DNA of 64,000 nucleotides from Vibrio rarus (GCF_024347075.1 NZ_AP024900.1:248001-312000); one strand, 5' to 3'. Positions 19,928-29,813 are shown, numbered from the stretch's first letter. Numbers and translations are program-made. Notes: generated by a model from the sequence alone, not told the origin.

Positions 19928-20398
19928 TTATCCTGCGTATTCAAAAAGTTCACAAACAGAGTCGAAAAGTTGTTTTGTTGTAATGTCTAATGTTGGGGTA
20001 ATGAAAATCGTATCGTCCCCAGCCACCACACCTAAAATCCCTTCAGATTTACCTAATGAGTCGAGTAGGCGGGCAATTAATTGTGCCCCTGCAGGACCTG
20101 TATGTATAACGACTAAGGCGTTGTTGTAATCGATATCTAAAACTAATTCTCGTAACGAACTTGATACAGTAGGAACGCCCAGCTCAGCCGGTAGACAGTA
20201 CACCATCTCCATTTTTGCATTGCGGGTACGAACAGCACCAAACTTGGTCAGCATTCTAGAGACTTTGGATTGGTTTATATTTTCAAACCCTTCTAATTTT
20301 AGTGCCTCTACTATTTCACTCTGTGAGCCGAAACTTTCTTGTTTCAAAAGGGATTTAAACTCACGGACCAGGCGATCTTGTTTTTCGTTGTTTCGCAT
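19928..20398 (-). CDS. argR: Arginine repressor ArgR
   Basis: I place the start at ATG 20396-20398, giving 156 aa, the same length as E. coli ArgR. A TTG four codons upstream is less likely. The N-terminal winged helix contains [31 protein letters not shown], almost identical to the enterobacterial DNA-binding domain. The C-terminal hexamerisation and arginine-binding domain includes [34 protein letters not shown], with the GDD arginine-contact motif. It represses arginine biosynthesis and activates catabolism, with L-arginine as co-repressor. It is divergent from mdh, as in many gammaproteobacteria. Confidence 0.97.
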   Translation of the reverse strand: MRNNEKQDRLVREFKSLLKQESFGSQSEIVEALKLEGFENINQSKVSRMLTKFGAVRTRNAKMEMVYCLPAELGVPTVSSSLRELVLDIDYNNALVVIHTGPAGAQLIARLLDSLGKSEGILGVVAGDDTIFITPTLDITTKQLFDSVCELFEYAG

Positions 20399-20563
20399 TA
20401 GTTGTTCCAAATATTATTAATTCTATTTTCCCGAAGATAAATGTCTTCTTGCAATGCAGTGTCTCATATAACTGAGATATACCCAAGTAAAGGGAATAAG
20501 CACTTTATTAAAAGGAGGGGTAGGTCGTATGTTATTTAGCGTGCTCGTTTTTGCATATCATTA

Positions 20564-20583
20564 TCTCACTTTTATGAGTGAGA
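20564..20583. promoter_or_regulatory. Palindrome in the argR-mdh intergenic region
   Basis: TCTCACT (20564-20570) and AGTGAGA (20577-20583) flank TTTATG. It lies about 115 bp upstream of mdh and 165 bp upstream of argR, within a 297-bp divergent control region. It could be an operator or the stem of a 5'-UTR hairpin in the mdh message. It does not match the E. coli ARG box (TGAAT-N4-ATTCA) well, and I cannot assign a binding protein. Confidence 0.4.
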
Positions 20584-20695
20584 GAGGTCGCAAAGACGGA
20601 GTTGCGCATTTGTAAAGGTAAAGTAAATATTATAGTTTCGTGTGTATATAAAAAGGCAAATAATTATTACATTTATTTTACCCAAGGAGAACACA

Positions 20696-21631
20696 ATGAA
20701 AGTAGCTGTTATTGGAGCTGCTGGTGGTATTGGACAAGCACTAGCCTCACTATTAAAAAATAACCTTCCAGCTGGTTCAGACCTAGCGCTTTATGACATT
20801 GCACCTGTAACTCCTGGAGTTGCGGCCGATCTCAGCCACATACCTACACCTGTCTCTGTAGTGGGTTTTTCTGGCGAAGATCCTAGCGCTGCTCTCGAGG
20901 GCGCTGATGTAGTATTAATTTCGGCTGGTGTTGCTCGCAAACCGGGTATGGATAGAGCGGATCTATTTAATGTAAATGCAGGGATCGTTAAGTCTTTAGC
21001 CGAGAAAATAGCCGTTGTTTGTCCAAAAGCCTGTGTAGGTATTATAACCAACCCTGTCAATACAACAGTAGCGATAGCGGCGGATGTGCTTAAAAAAGCG
21101 GGTGTTTATGACAAACGTCGCTTATTTGGTGTCACTACTCTCGATGTTATTCGCTCAGAGACCTTTGTGGGTGAATTAAAAGGTATCGATCCTACGGAAC
21201 TCGACGTGCCAGTCATTGGTGGTCATTCAGGTGTGACTATCTTGCCTTTGCTTTCTCAAGTGAAAGGGGTTGAGTTTACCAGTGAAGAGATCGCCTCTCT
21301 TACGACTCGTATTCAAAATGCAGGTACGGAAGTGGTGGAAGCGAAAGCGGGTGGCGGTAGCGCTACATTGTCTATGGGGCAGGCTGCTTGCCGTTTTGGG
21401 CTCTCTTTAGTACGTGCATTACAAGGTGAATCAAACGTTGTTGAATGCGCCTATGTAGAAGGTCGTGGTGAGCATACGCGTTTCTTTGCGCAACCTATTC
21501 TACTCGGAAAAGAAGGTGTTGAAGAGGTGCTGGATTATGGTGTGTTAAGTGAGTTTGAACGAGCAGCACTCGATGGCATGCTAGAAACATTAGTGGATGA
21601 TATTGTCATAGGTGAAGAGTTCGCAAAATAA
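20696..21631 (+). CDS. mdh: Malate dehydrogenase
   Basis: The start is ATG 20696, preceded by CAAGGAGAACACA. The 311-aa product then begins [15 protein letters not shown] and matches the family length (312 in E. coli); an upstream in-frame ATG at 20642 adds 18 residues with no match. It is the NAD-dependent TCA-cycle enzyme that interconverts malate and oxaloacetate. The NAD-binding GAAGGIG motif is at 7-13, the substrate-binding arginines are in [11 protein letters not shown], and the catalytic His is in VIGGHSG. A strong terminator follows 41 bp downstream. Confidence 0.98.
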   Translation: MKVAVIGAAGGIGQALASLLKNNLPAGSDLALYDIAPVTPGVAADLSHIPTPVSVVGFSGEDPSAALEGADVVLISAGVARKPGMDRADLFNVNAGIVKSLAEKIAVVCPKACVGIITNPVNTTVAIAADVLKKAGVYDKRRLFGVTTLDVIRSETFVGELKGIDPTELDVPVIGGHSGVTILPLLSQVKGVEFTSEEIASLTTRIQNAGTEVVEAKAGGGSATLSMGQAACRFGLSLVRALQGESNVVECAYVEGRGEHTRFFAQPILLGKEGVEEVLDYGVLSEFERAALDGMLETLVDDIVIGEEFAK

Positions 21632-21672
21632 GCGAGTGGCAATGTAATCGGAAGGGCATTTAGTCTCATCAT

Positions 21673-21703
21673 AAAAAACGGATCATAGTGATCCGTTTTT
21701 TTT
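21673..21703 (+). terminator. Rho-independent terminator after mdh
   Basis: AAAAAACGGATCA (from 21673) pairs with TGATCCGTTTTTTTT (to about 21703), a GC-containing stem with a 3-4 nt loop and a long T-tract. It lies between the convergent mdh and ispB genes. The A-tract on the other side allows action in both directions. Confidence 0.9.
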
Positions 21704-21803
21704 ATAATAGAAACTCATGTTTCTCGAAAGTACCCAAAGTAGTAAAAAGCGTCGTAACGAGTAAATTCAACGGCGAACTACGATGGGTATTGTCGTGTAT
21801 AGA

Positions 21804-22775
21804 TTACTTATTACGTTTTACCGCTAGATGAGCTATCGCCTGTAGTGCTTCTTTTTCAGCTGAGTCTGGTAAGAGTGCTAAGGCGTTAATGGCTTTGTCG
21901 GCTTCTTGGTTGGCGATTTTAATCGTGTATTCCAATGCGCCAGTTTGATGCATAGTGGCAAGAATATCGTCTAAGCTGTCCATACCATTGGCTTTTTCAA
22001 TAGCATCAACAATCATGGCTCGTTGCGCTTCTGAGCCATGCTGCATCGCGTATAATAAGGGGAGTGTAGGTTTACCTTCTGCAAGGTCATCTCCTACGTT
22101 TTTACCCATCTCTTTGCCGTCAGCGGTGTAATCGAGTACATCATCAATTAATTGAAATGCAGTTCCTAGATGGCGACCGTAGGTTTGCATGGCGGTTTCT
22201 AGTGCAGGATCGGCATTGGCTATAATCGCTGAAATTTGTGATGCAGACTCAAACAAACGTGCTGTTTTTGAATAAATAACCTGCATGTAGCTTTCTTCGG
22301 TTGTGGAAGCGTCATTACAGTTCATTAATTGCTGTACTTCACCTTCGGCAATGACATTTACCGCTTCACTCATTAGCTCTAAGATCCTTAAAGATCCTAG
22401 GCTAGTCATCATTTGAAAAGAGCGAGTGTAAATATAATCCCCAACGAGCACGCTCGCAGCATTGCCAAAAGCCGCATTAGCCGTTTCTTTGCCACGTCGC
22501 ATATCAGATTCATCGACGACATCGTCATGCAGCAAGGTTGCTGTATGAATAAACTCAATGAAGGCAGCCGCTGTGATGTGCTTGTCACCTTGATAGCCTA
22601 AAGCACGGGCCGATAGCAGGGTGATAAGAGGCCGTAGACGCTTTCCACCACCACTGACAATGTAACAGCCCAACTGGTTGATTAGAGCCACGTCAGAGTT
22701 CAATTGAGCGTGGATTGTTTGGTCTACCTTTTTCATGTCGTTGGCGGTGAGAGCCTGAATAGCGCTAAAGTCCAT
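21804..22775 (-). CDS. ispB: Octaprenyl diphosphate synthase
   Basis: This 323-aa trans-prenyltransferase makes the side chain of ubiquinone by adding isopentenyl diphosphate units to farnesyl diphosphate. The first aspartate-rich motif is in LLHDDVVDESDMRRG, and the second is FQLIDDVLDYTADGKEMGKN. YIVSGGGKRLRPLITLL near residue 37 carries the IPP-binding lysine and arginines. The start ATG 22773-22775 has GGAAG 5 nt upstream. It is divergent from rplU, the typical gammaproteobacterial ispB/rplU-rpmA arrangement. Confidence 0.96.
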   Translation of the reverse strand: MDFSAIQALTANDMKKVDQTIHAQLNSDVALINQLGCYIVSGGGKRLRPLITLLSARALGYQGDKHITAAAFIEFIHTATLLHDDVVDESDMRRGKETANAAFGNAASVLVGDYIYTRSFQMMTSLGSLRILELMSEAVNVIAEGEVQQLMNCNDASTTEESYMQVIYSKTARLFESASQISAIIANADPALETAMQTYGRHLGTAFQLIDDVLDYTADGKEMGKNVGDDLAEGKPTLPLLYAMQHGSEAQRAMIVDAIEKANGMDSLDDILATMHQTGALEYTIKIANQEADKAINALALLPDSAEKEALQAIAHLAVKRNK

Positions 22776-22932
22776 GTTACTTCCGGTTCTGAGTCGCTAC
22801 AAAAAGGTAGCTAATATGATAATGAGTTTCGAATTTTACACTAAAAAACGTTGCTAAATACACCTGTAAAAGGCATCATTCTCTCACTTTTATGTGGCGA
22901 TTATCTTTTCGCCAATTTTTTTAAAATATGGC

Positions 22933-22961
22933 TTGTTTTATGTGATGCGTTCACGTAGAAT
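22933..22961 (+). promoter_or_regulatory. Candidate sigma-70 promoter for rplU-rpmA
   Basis: A -35-like TTGTTT (22933-22938), a 17-bp spacer and a -10-like TAGAAT (22956-22961) are followed by the GC-rich discriminator CTGCGCCC. GC-rich discriminators are typical of stringently controlled ribosomal promoters. Transcription from it would give a 5' UTR of about 75 nt before rplU. Confidence 0.6.
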
Positions 22962-23045
22962 CTGCGCCCTATTGATGAATTAGTTAGCGCACACCCAAAC
23001 TGCTTAAAATAAGTTAAAGGCTGTGCGGAAAAAGCGGAGTAAAAT

Positions 23046-23357
23046 ATGTACGCTGTTTTCCAATCTGGTGGTAAACAACACCGTGTAAGCGAAGGCCAAA
23101 CTCTTCGTTTAGAGAAATTGGACGTTGAAACTGGTGCAACTGTTGAGTTTGACTCAGTTCTTATGATCGCTAACGGTGAAGAAATCACTGTTGGTGCACC
23201 TCTTGTTGAAGGTGGCAAAGTTGTAGCTGAAGTGGTTAAGCACGGTCGTGGCGATAAAGTAAAAATCGTTAAATTCCGTCGTCGTAAGCACTCTCGTAAG
23301 CAACAAGGTCATCGTCAGTGGTTCACTGAAGTGAAGATCACTGGCATCAACGCTTAA
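23046..23357 (+). CDS. rplU: 50S ribosomal protein L21
   Basis: The full 103-aa L21, the same length as the E. coli protein. It opens [18 protein letters not shown] and contains the [17 protein letters not shown]-binding segment followed by VKITGI. L21 binds 23S rRNA near L20. It is followed 19 nt later by rpmA, the conserved pairing. Codon use is dominated by typical high-expression codons (GGT, CGT, AAA). Confidence 0.99.
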   Translation: MYAVFQSGGKQHRVSEGQTLRLEKLDVETGATVEFDSVLMIANGEEITVGAPLVEGGKVVAEVVKHGRGDKVKIVKFRRRKHSRKQQGHRQWFTEVKITGINA

Positions 23358-23376
23358 GTTATAGGAGAGTTTAACA

Positions 23377-23634
23377 ATGGCACACAAAAAAGCTGGCGGT
23401 TCTACTCGTAACGGTCGCGATTCAGAAAGCAAACGTCTTGGCGTTAAGCGTTTTGGTGGCGAATCAGTTCTAGCGGGTAACATCATCGTTCGTCAACGTG
23501 GTACTAAATTCCACGCTGGTAACAACGTTGGTATCGGTAAAGACCACACTCTTTTCGCTCTTACTGAAGGTAAAGTGAAATTTGAAGTTAAAGGTCCTAA
23601 GAACCGTAAATTCGTTAGCATCGATTCTGAGTAA
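23377..23634 (+). CDS. rpmA: 50S ribosomal protein L27
   Basis: The full 85-aa L27. The N-terminus [18 protein letters not shown] reaches the peptidyl-transferase centre in the assembled ribosome, and [17 protein letters not shown] sequence (here [13 protein letters not shown]) is conserved. GGAGAG lies 8 nt upstream of the ATG. It is followed by a terminator, so cgtA probably has its own promoter here, although the three genes are usually adjacent. Confidence 0.99.
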   Translation: MAHKKAGGSTRNGRDSESKRLGVKRFGGESVLAGNIIVRQRGTKFHAGNNVGIGKDHTLFALTEGKVKFEVKGPKNRKFVSIDSE

Positions 23635-23663
23635 TTACTACTTAGTTTCAAGCTGAATTCAAA

Positions 23664-23692
23664 AGCCCTGCCGATTCGGCGGGGTTTTTTAT
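23664..23692 (+). terminator. Rho-independent terminator after rpmA
   Basis: A GC-rich hairpin (CCCTGCCG, loop ATT, CGGCGGGG) is followed by six T residues, starting about 30 bp after the rpmA stop. Confidence 0.9.
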
Positions 23693-23698
23693 TTATGG

Positions 23699-23764
23699 GA
23701 TACTAGGTTTCTTAGTTCTAGGTCCTAGGTGATACCCTAGGGCCTATAGCCCAGAATCCCAGAT
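23699..23764. repeat. Degenerate CTAGGT/CCTAGG-rich array
   Basis: About 65 bp contain repeated variants of a CTAGG word (ACTAGGTTT, TCTAGGTCC, TAGGTGATA, CCTAGGGCC) and end in CCCAGAATCCCAGATCC. The spacing is irregular and both orientations occur. It lies between the rpmA terminator and the dispersed element at 23778. No coding frame is visible. Confidence 0.5.
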
Positions 23765-23777
23765 CCTGTTTAGAGTT

Positions 23778-23939
23778 ATACCAATCACACTAAGTAAGTG
23801 ATCAGAAATAGCGCAGGAAAAATGCTCGAAAACAAGGGGGAATTTTTCGATAAGTAGTTATTCTACAATCAAAAATTCTAACGCAGTTATCGAGTATTTT
23901 AACAAGCTAGAATGACCCGTAATTTAGTACGATTGGTAT
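23778..23939 (+). repeat. Dispersed 162-bp intergenic element, full-length copy
   Basis: The element begins ATACCAATC (23778-23786) and ends GATTGGTAT (23931-23939), perfect 9-bp inverted ends. Inside, GAATTTTTCGAT (23840-23851) and ATCAAAAATTC (23868-23878) form a second hairpin. No ORF is present. Near-identical sequence occurs at 57547-57705 in the same orientation. A short form is at 39036-39142 and a decayed form at 15106-15194, both inverted. The structure is that of a non-autonomous, MITE-like or REP-like element. It separates the rpmA terminator from cgtA. Confidence 0.85.
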
Positions 23940-23990
23940 TCGATCTGCTAAAGTAGATCCTAGCGGGACATTCGCCCCAATGCGGAGTGA

Positions 23991-25160
<1,170 letters not shown>

Positions 25161-25196
25161 TCTTCGCTAGACAATGAATTAATTTGTAAACATAAT

Positions 25197-25227
25197 AAAA
25201 AGAGCCTGATTCTAGGCTCTTTTTTTA
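25197..25227 (+). terminator. Rho-independent terminator after cgtA
   Basis: AAAAAGAGCCT and AGGCTCTTTTTTT pair around a short GATTCT loop, with seven T residues downstream. The T-tract ends at the first possible start codon of the next ORF, which argues that the real start of that gene is further downstream. Confidence 0.9.
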
Positions 25228-25259
25228 TGTGTTCGGCCTCATCTCAAGGACCTGAGATC

Positions 25260-26315
25260 ATGTATTTGAATCAAAAAATCTCCAATCTTGATGCGTTTAT
25301 TTTTGCTCGTTATCGCATTGTGCATGGTGCTCGTATTGCGGTCGCCTTTGTTGCGACCTTATTTATCACCTCTTACTTTGCACTTCCAGAACGCTCATGG
25401 ATTCTAATTACCTTGTTTGTCGTTATTGGTCCAATGTCTTATCTAGGTAATGTTATTCATAGAGCGTGGCATCGGGTACTGGGCACGACCATTGGTGCCG
25501 CATCAGGGATTCTCGGTATCGCACTGGGTCAGCACTCAATGCTATTAATGTACCTATGGTGTAGTGTGATTATCTTTCTGAGTGGCTACTTTGCATTAGG
25601 TAAAAGGCCCTATGTTGGTATCTTAATTGGTATCACTTTAGGGGTGACATTAGGAGCGTCAGATGCTGATATTTCAGTGGCGATTTGGCGTGGTTTTGAT
25701 GTGGCTATTGGCTGTGTTATCGCCGTGCTATTTTGCCTTATTCATCCTCAGAGAGCATTTATACATTGGCGGTTGCGAGTATCGAATACACTCGTCAATA
25801 TCTCTAAGTTATATCATTTATCTTATTCTCTGAATGTTGTAGAAAAACCGACATTACAGCCTTTTCAAAATACCATACTTAAAGAGATGACGGTGATTAA
25901 CACCTTAGTATCCCCTTGTATTAAAGAAACAAAACTCAAGCGTCAAATGCTGGATGCTATTAATAATAAACTGCGAAGCTTACTTAATACTATTGAATTA
26001 CTGAATCACTCGTATTGGAGTGATCGAGAAAGTCATTTAAATATGGTTTGGACTAAGTCATTGAATAGTTGTCAAAAGCAGATAGAGCAAGAGTTGAAAG
26101 ACTTGGCTTATTTGGTGGAAAAAGGTGAAATTCGTGGTGGGCTAAAAATTGAAGGGGCAGACGAGATAACCCAAGAGTTAAAGGATAATATTTCTGAATT
26201 GGGAGGTGATGAATCGAATATTTATGGTTATGTTTGGTTAAACCTTAAATTAATCGAAGATCTTGGTGATCTTAAACGACTGTTAATATTTGCATTGAAC
26301 TTGTCTCATAAGTAG
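25260..26315 (+). CDS. FUSC-type (YccS/aromatic acid exporter-like) membrane protein
   Basis: I place the start at ATG 25260, nine nt after AAGGA; the upstream ATG at 25227 overlaps the cgtA terminator. The 351-aa product has about six closely spaced hydrophobic helices in its first 165 residues, including IAVAFVATLFITSYFALP and AVLFCLIHPQRAFIHWRLR. A soluble, helix-rich C-terminal region follows. This is the N-terminal half-architecture of FUSC/ArAE proteins (YccS, YdhK, AaeB), which export aromatic acids or related compounds. It is about half the length of AaeB or YccS, so it may work as a dimer. The substrate is unknown. No partner adaptor gene is adjacent. Confidence 0.72.
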   Translation: MYLNQKISNLDAFIFARYRIVHGARIAVAFVATLFITSYFALPERSWILITLFVVIGPMSYLGNVIHRAWHRVLGTTIGAASGILGIALGQHSMLLMYLWCSVIIFLSGYFALGKRPYVGILIGITLGVTLGASDADISVAIWRGFDVAIGCVIAVLFCLIHPQRAFIHWRLRVSNTLVNISKLYHLSYSLNVVEKPTLQPFQNTILKEMTVINTLVSPCIKETKLKRQMLDAINNKLRSLLNTIELLNHSYWSDRESHLNMVWTKSLNSCQKQIEQELKDLAYLVEKGEIRGGLKIEGADEITQELKDNISELGGDESNIYGYVWLNLKLIEDLGDLKRLLIFALNLSHK

Positions 26316-26436
26316 TTGTGGTATTTTATTGTTTCTATTCGTTTGTTTTTAATCAAGTTACTTTTAAATATGAGTATAGTTTTACTTGCAAACCCAATAG
26401 AATGTTGGCTTTATTTTAAGCAGTTTTAAGAAAAGA

Positions 26437-27204
26437 ATGGAATCTAAACAACGAGCTATCTCCCGCTTAATTGCTCAGGCTGGGCAAATGTTACACGCCC
26501 ATGGTGCTGAAAGTGCTTTGATCGGGGGAATAATACAAAGAATGGGTTTGGCGTGTGGTATGGATGAGGTAGAAGTCTCTCTTTCGGCCAGTTCACTCGT
26601 CGTCACAACCGTTACCCATGAACAGTGCATGACCACCGTTCGTCGTTGTCCGGATAGAGGGATCAACATGCGTGTTGTTACCGAAGTCCAGCGAGTGTGT
26701 ATCATGTTGGAAAAAGGAATACTTGATTATGAGTTGGCACAAAATAAGTTAGATAAAATCACCCCCGAACGTTATAACCGTTGGCTCGTGGTCTTTATGA
26801 TTGGTCTGTCTTGTGCCGCATTTAGTCATCTTGCAGGCGGTGATATTGCCGTATTCTTTATGACTTTTGTCGCTTCTGCTATTGGAATGATTGTGCGACA
26901 AGAGATTGGTCATCGTCATTTTAATCCACTGCTTAACTTTGCCGCTACCGCTTTTGTGACCACTTTTATCTCAGCGCAAGCTGTCGTGTTTGAGATTGGT
27001 AACGATCCAAATGTGGTGATGGCTTCATCTGTGCTTATGCTCGTTCCCGGATTCCCTTTAATTAACTCAGTGGCGGATGTGTTAAAAGGGTACATTAATA
27101 TGGGCATTGCGCGTTTTGTCATGGGGAGTTTACTCACTCTCGCCACCTGTCTAGGGATAGTGGCTGTGAGCGGAGTACTGGGCATGTTTGGAGTGACACT
27201 ATGA
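26437..27204 (+). CDS. ThrE-family exporter, large subunit (YjjP-like)
   Basis: A 255-aa protein of the YjjP family (DUF1212, N-terminal half of ThrE-type threonine/serine exporters). A soluble part of about 105 residues (AQMLHAHGAESALIGGIIQRMGLACGMDEVEVSLS-like) is followed by about five hydrophobic helices (from about 115), ending GILGMFGVTL-like. The C-terminal ATGA overlaps the start of the partner gene (27201-27204), so the two are translationally coupled. In E. coli yjjP and yjjB together are implicated in succinate export; amino-acid export is the other family activity. Which applies here cannot be read from the sequence. Confidence 0.85.
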   Translation: MESKQRAISRLIAQAGQMLHAHGAESALIGGIIQRMGLACGMDEVEVSLSASSLVVTTVTHEQCMTTVRRCPDRGINMRVVTEVQRVCIMLEKGILDYELAQNKLDKITPERYNRWLVVFMIGLSCAAFSHLAGGDIAVFFMTFVASAIGMIVRQEIGHRHFNPLLNFAATAFVTTFISAQAVVFEIGNDPNVVMASSVLMLVPGFPLINSVADVLKGYINMGIARFVMGSLLTLATCLGIVAVSGVLGMFGVTL

Positions 27205-27677
27205 ATGAGTTGATGACGCTGCTAATAGGCTTACTCGATGACATGTTTTTTGCTGCTATTCCCGCGGTGGGCTTTGCTCTGGTCTTTAATGTACCTAAGA
27301 GTGCTTTGTTTTACTGTGCAGTCGGCGGTGCGATAGGCCATGGCTCTCGGTACTTCATGATGCAGTTTGGATTACCTATTGAGTGGGCGACCCTATTTGC
27401 CGCCAGCTTAGTTGGTTTTATTGGTGTGGCTTGGTCACATCGTTATTTGGCGCATCCCAAGGTCTTTACTGTGGCGGCCATGATCCCTATGGTACCTGGG
27501 GTATATGCTTTTAATGCGATGATAGCTATGGTTGAAATTAGCCAAACAGGCTATAGCGATTTATTGTTCTCAAGTTTAATCGAAAACTTTTTGTCAGCCA
27601 TGTTTATTATTGCCGGATTGGCCGTTGGGCTTGCTATGCCTGGATTGATAATTTATCGTCGTCGCCCTGTCGTTTAA
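27201..27677 (+). CDS. ThrE-family exporter, small subunit (YjjB-like)
   Basis: A 158-aa integral membrane protein of the YjjB family (DUF3815, C-terminal half of ThrE). Four or five hydrophobic segments are visible, with a MIPMVPGVYAFNAM motif that mirrors LVPGFPLINS of the partner. This internal similarity is typical of the split ThrE pair. The start codon overlaps the partner stop by 4 bp (ATGA). folA follows 13 bp later, so the exporter pair and folA may share a transcript. Confidence 0.85.
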   Translation: MNELMTLLIGLLDDMFFAAIPAVGFALVFNVPKSALFYCAVGGAIGHGSRYFMMQFGLPIEWATLFAASLVGFIGVAWSHRYLAHPKVFTVAAMIPMVPGVYAFNAMIAMVEISQTGYSDLLFSSLIENFLSAMFIIAGLAVGLAMPGLIIYRRRPVV

Positions 27678-27690
27678 AGGAACAACTACT

Positions 27691-28173
27691 ATGATCATCA
27701 GTATGATTGCTGCTATGGCTAATAACCGAGTTATCGGTAAAGAAAATCAAATGCCATGGCATTTACCGGCTGACTTTGCTTGGTTTAAGAAGTGCACCAT
27801 GGGTAAGCCTGTGGTTATGGGTAGAAAAACCTATCAATCTATCGGTCGTCCACTACCTGGCCGTCATAATATCGTGATCAGCCGCAATGCTGATTTGCAC
27901 ATTGATGGTGTGACAACAGTGGGCTCTATTGAGGCTGCGCTACAAGTTGTAGGCGCAGAACCAGAAGTGATGATTATTGGTGGTGGCTCTATTTATGAGC
28001 ATTGCTTACCGTTAGCAAATAAGCTTTATCTTACCCATATCGATCTTGAGGTTGAGGGTGACACACAGTTCCCTGATTGGGGAGTTGCATGGACGCAGAG
28101 TTATAGCGAACACTATCCGGCCGATGAAAAGAATGCACATTCAATGGAATTTATTATTTTAGATAAAGTGTAA
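27691..28173 (+). CDS. folA: Dihydrofolate reductase, chromosomal
   Basis: This 160-aa enzyme reduces dihydrofolate to tetrahydrofolate with NADPH. It shows the family landmarks in order: the N-terminal ISMIAAMANNRVIGKENQMPWHLPADFAWFK, the active-site Asp in LPADFAWFK, the NADPH-binding VVMGRKTYQSIGRPLPGR, and MIIGGGSIYEHCLP. The length matches E. coli FolA (159). It is a chromosomal type, not a plasmid Dfr. It starts at ATG 27691 after AAAGGAACAACTACT. A LysR-family gene starts 29 bp downstream. Confidence 0.97.
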   Translation: MIISMIAAMANNRVIGKENQMPWHLPADFAWFKKCTMGKPVVMGRKTYQSIGRPLPGRHNIVISRNADLHIDGVTTVGSIEAALQVVGAEPEVMIIGGGSIYEHCLPLANKLYLTHIDLEVEGDTQFPDWGVAWTQSYSEHYPADEKNAHSMEFIILDKV

Positions 28174-28202
28174 TAAATCTCTCCTCACTTATTGGACATC
28201 GC

Positions 28203-29147
28203 ATGGCAAAAAATCGTTTTAATAGTCTGGATCTCAATTTATTGAAGACGTTATTGGTGTTGTCGCAAGAGCTGAATATGCGCAAAGCCTCAACGCGACT
28301 CAATGTCAGCCAGCCTGCGATCAGCCAAGCTTTACAAAAATTACGCCATCATTTTGATGATGAATTGTTTGTTAAGGTGAGAAGTGGCTTGGAGCCAACC
28401 AGGTTCACTTTAGACTTAGTTCAACGCATTAGCCCTTATATGGATGGTTTAGCGCAAGCGGTGAATGGTATCGATGAGTTTGACCCAAGAGCGGTCAATC
28501 AAAGTGTGACCATTATTGTGGCAACAATTGCTGAGTTATCCTTGGCTGGGCGACTTTATGAACGGGTAAAAGAGCTTGCGCCTAATTTGCGATTGGAATT
28601 TGCCAGTTGGGGAGAGGATGCTCTACAGCAAATAATAAAAGGCAAATCCTGTATTGCCATCGGCAATGAAAATAAAAACTATAAAGAAGTGTATGGGCAA
28701 AAATTACTTGATATTGAAGGTGTGCTCATTGCACGAAAAGACCATTCATTGATTGGTGAGCGAATCGATATTGAGCAATTAGCGCAGGCGGAAATTGCTT
28801 CATTTGTTATACCTGGGTGGAATGACAACCGTGTCATTGTTGCCGACGTACTTGCACAACACAATATCGATGTTCAAGTAAAGGTTCGCTCAACATTAAT
28901 TTACCCGATTATTAATATTGTAAGGCGTAGTGATGCCATTACGGCTCATTCAAATATATTCCCTTTTGCTGATTTTCCTGACCTAGCTCCAATTAAGATG
29001 AAGGTGGATAAAGTCTATTCTGGCGGCTCTATTTATGCTCATTATCACGTTAAAGATAGGGAGAACCCTTTGGTTAATTGGCTAGTGGATCTTATTAGTA
29101 AAGAACTCAAACAACAAGTATCTGATAATCAATGCTTATTATCGTGA
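28203..29147 (+). CDS. LysR-family transcriptional regulator
   Basis: A 314-aa LysR-type regulator. The N-terminal winged helix includes MRKASTRLNVSQPAISQALQKLRHHFDDELFVKV, with LysR-typical spacing. The effector-binding domain follows from about residue 90 with the periplasmic-binding-protein-like fold. I cannot name the regulon. It lies 29 bp after folA on the same strand and 117 bp before an outer-membrane barrel gene. Its closeness to folA suggests co-transcription rather than regulation of folA. Confidence 0.88.
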   Translation: MAKNRFNSLDLNLLKTLLVLSQELNMRKASTRLNVSQPAISQALQKLRHHFDDELFVKVRSGLEPTRFTLDLVQRISPYMDGLAQAVNGIDEFDPRAVNQSVTIIVATIAELSLAGRLYERVKELAPNLRLEFASWGEDALQQIIKGKSCIAIGNENKNYKEVYGQKLLDIEGVLIARKDHSLIGERIDIEQLAQAEIASFVIPGWNDNRVIVADVLAQHNIDVQVKVRSTLIYPIINIVRRSDAITAHSNIFPFADFPDLAPIKMKVDKVYSGGSIYAHYHVKDRENPLVNWLVDLISKELKQQVSDNQCLLS

Positions 29148-29264
29148 TAAGCCATTGTGATTTCTGCTTATCATAAATGCGATTTAAACTTCTGTTCAAA
29201 TCAAGACGCAAGATGCGCATAGTTACCTATGGAAGGTGCTACCATTTTATTGATGAGACCAGAA

Positions 29265-29813
29265 ATGAACAAAATTACTCGCTTACTTCCTATTACTGCA
29301 CTTCTTTCATTTTCAGCTTTTGCCGAGCAAAGCATGGAAATAAAACCAGAAGCTAAAGGGCACCGTGTTGGTATTGGTTTCTCTACGACACAAGATATTA
29401 CTCATGATAATAATAAACTGGGTACAGGTGTAAAGCTGGAGTATGGCTACGAATTTAATAATATTGTAGGTATCAACCTTTCTTACGCACAGTTCAGTGA
29501 TAGTGAATCGATGGAAGGTATCACCTTAAAAGTAGACGGTTCTACTTTTAAGCTCGACACCGATATTGGCTACACTTTTCACTTTGAACAATTTTCCATT
29601 AAACCTTATGGCGTCATTGGTGTTGTTCACTTAAAGGAAGAGTGGGATTTATTTGGCCTTAAACAAGACTTTGATGATACGACGATATTTTTAGGTATTG
29701 GTGCTAGAGCCACTATAAAGCAACATTACTATGCAGATATGAGAATTGAAGGTTTTGCCACAGACTACGCCGATTATGGCCAATTTTCTATGACATTTGG
29801 CTACCGATTCTAA
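29265..29813 (+). CDS. Small outer-membrane beta-barrel protein
   Basis: I prefer ATG 29265, which gives a 182-aa protein with a clean signal peptide (MNKITRLLPITALLSFSAFA, cleavage about residue 20). The ORF extends upstream to 29229, but those residues do not look like a signal peptide. The mature protein of about 160 residues consists of alternating beta strands, such as GTGVKLEYGYEFNNIVGINLSYA and FSIKPYGVIGVVHL. It ends in the outer-membrane signature FSMTFGYRF with a C-terminal Phe. This is the eight-stranded barrel of the OmpA/OmpX-like porin-family domain. The function is unknown. No typical ribosome-binding site is obvious. Confidence 0.78.
   Translation: MNKITRLLPITALLSFSAFAEQSMEIKPEAKGHRVGIGFSTTQDITHDNNKLGTGVKLEYGYEFNNIVGINLSYAQFSDSESMEGITLKVDGSTFKLDTDIGYTFHFEQFSIKPYGVIGVVHLKEEWDLFGLKQDFDDTTIFLGIGARATIKQHYYADMRIEGFATDYADYGQFSMTFGYRF

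Noticed and set aside
20642..20695. 18-residue N-terminal extension of Mdh
   Set aside because: The GGAGAACACA ribosome-binding site and family N-terminus place the start at 20696.
23778..23939. Identity of the repeat as an ERIC or VCR element
   Set aside because: The AAGTAAGTGA string recalls part of ERIC, but the ends and remaining sequence do not match what I know of ERIC, and it lacks the features of integron VCR sites (no attC-type core with a cassette gene).
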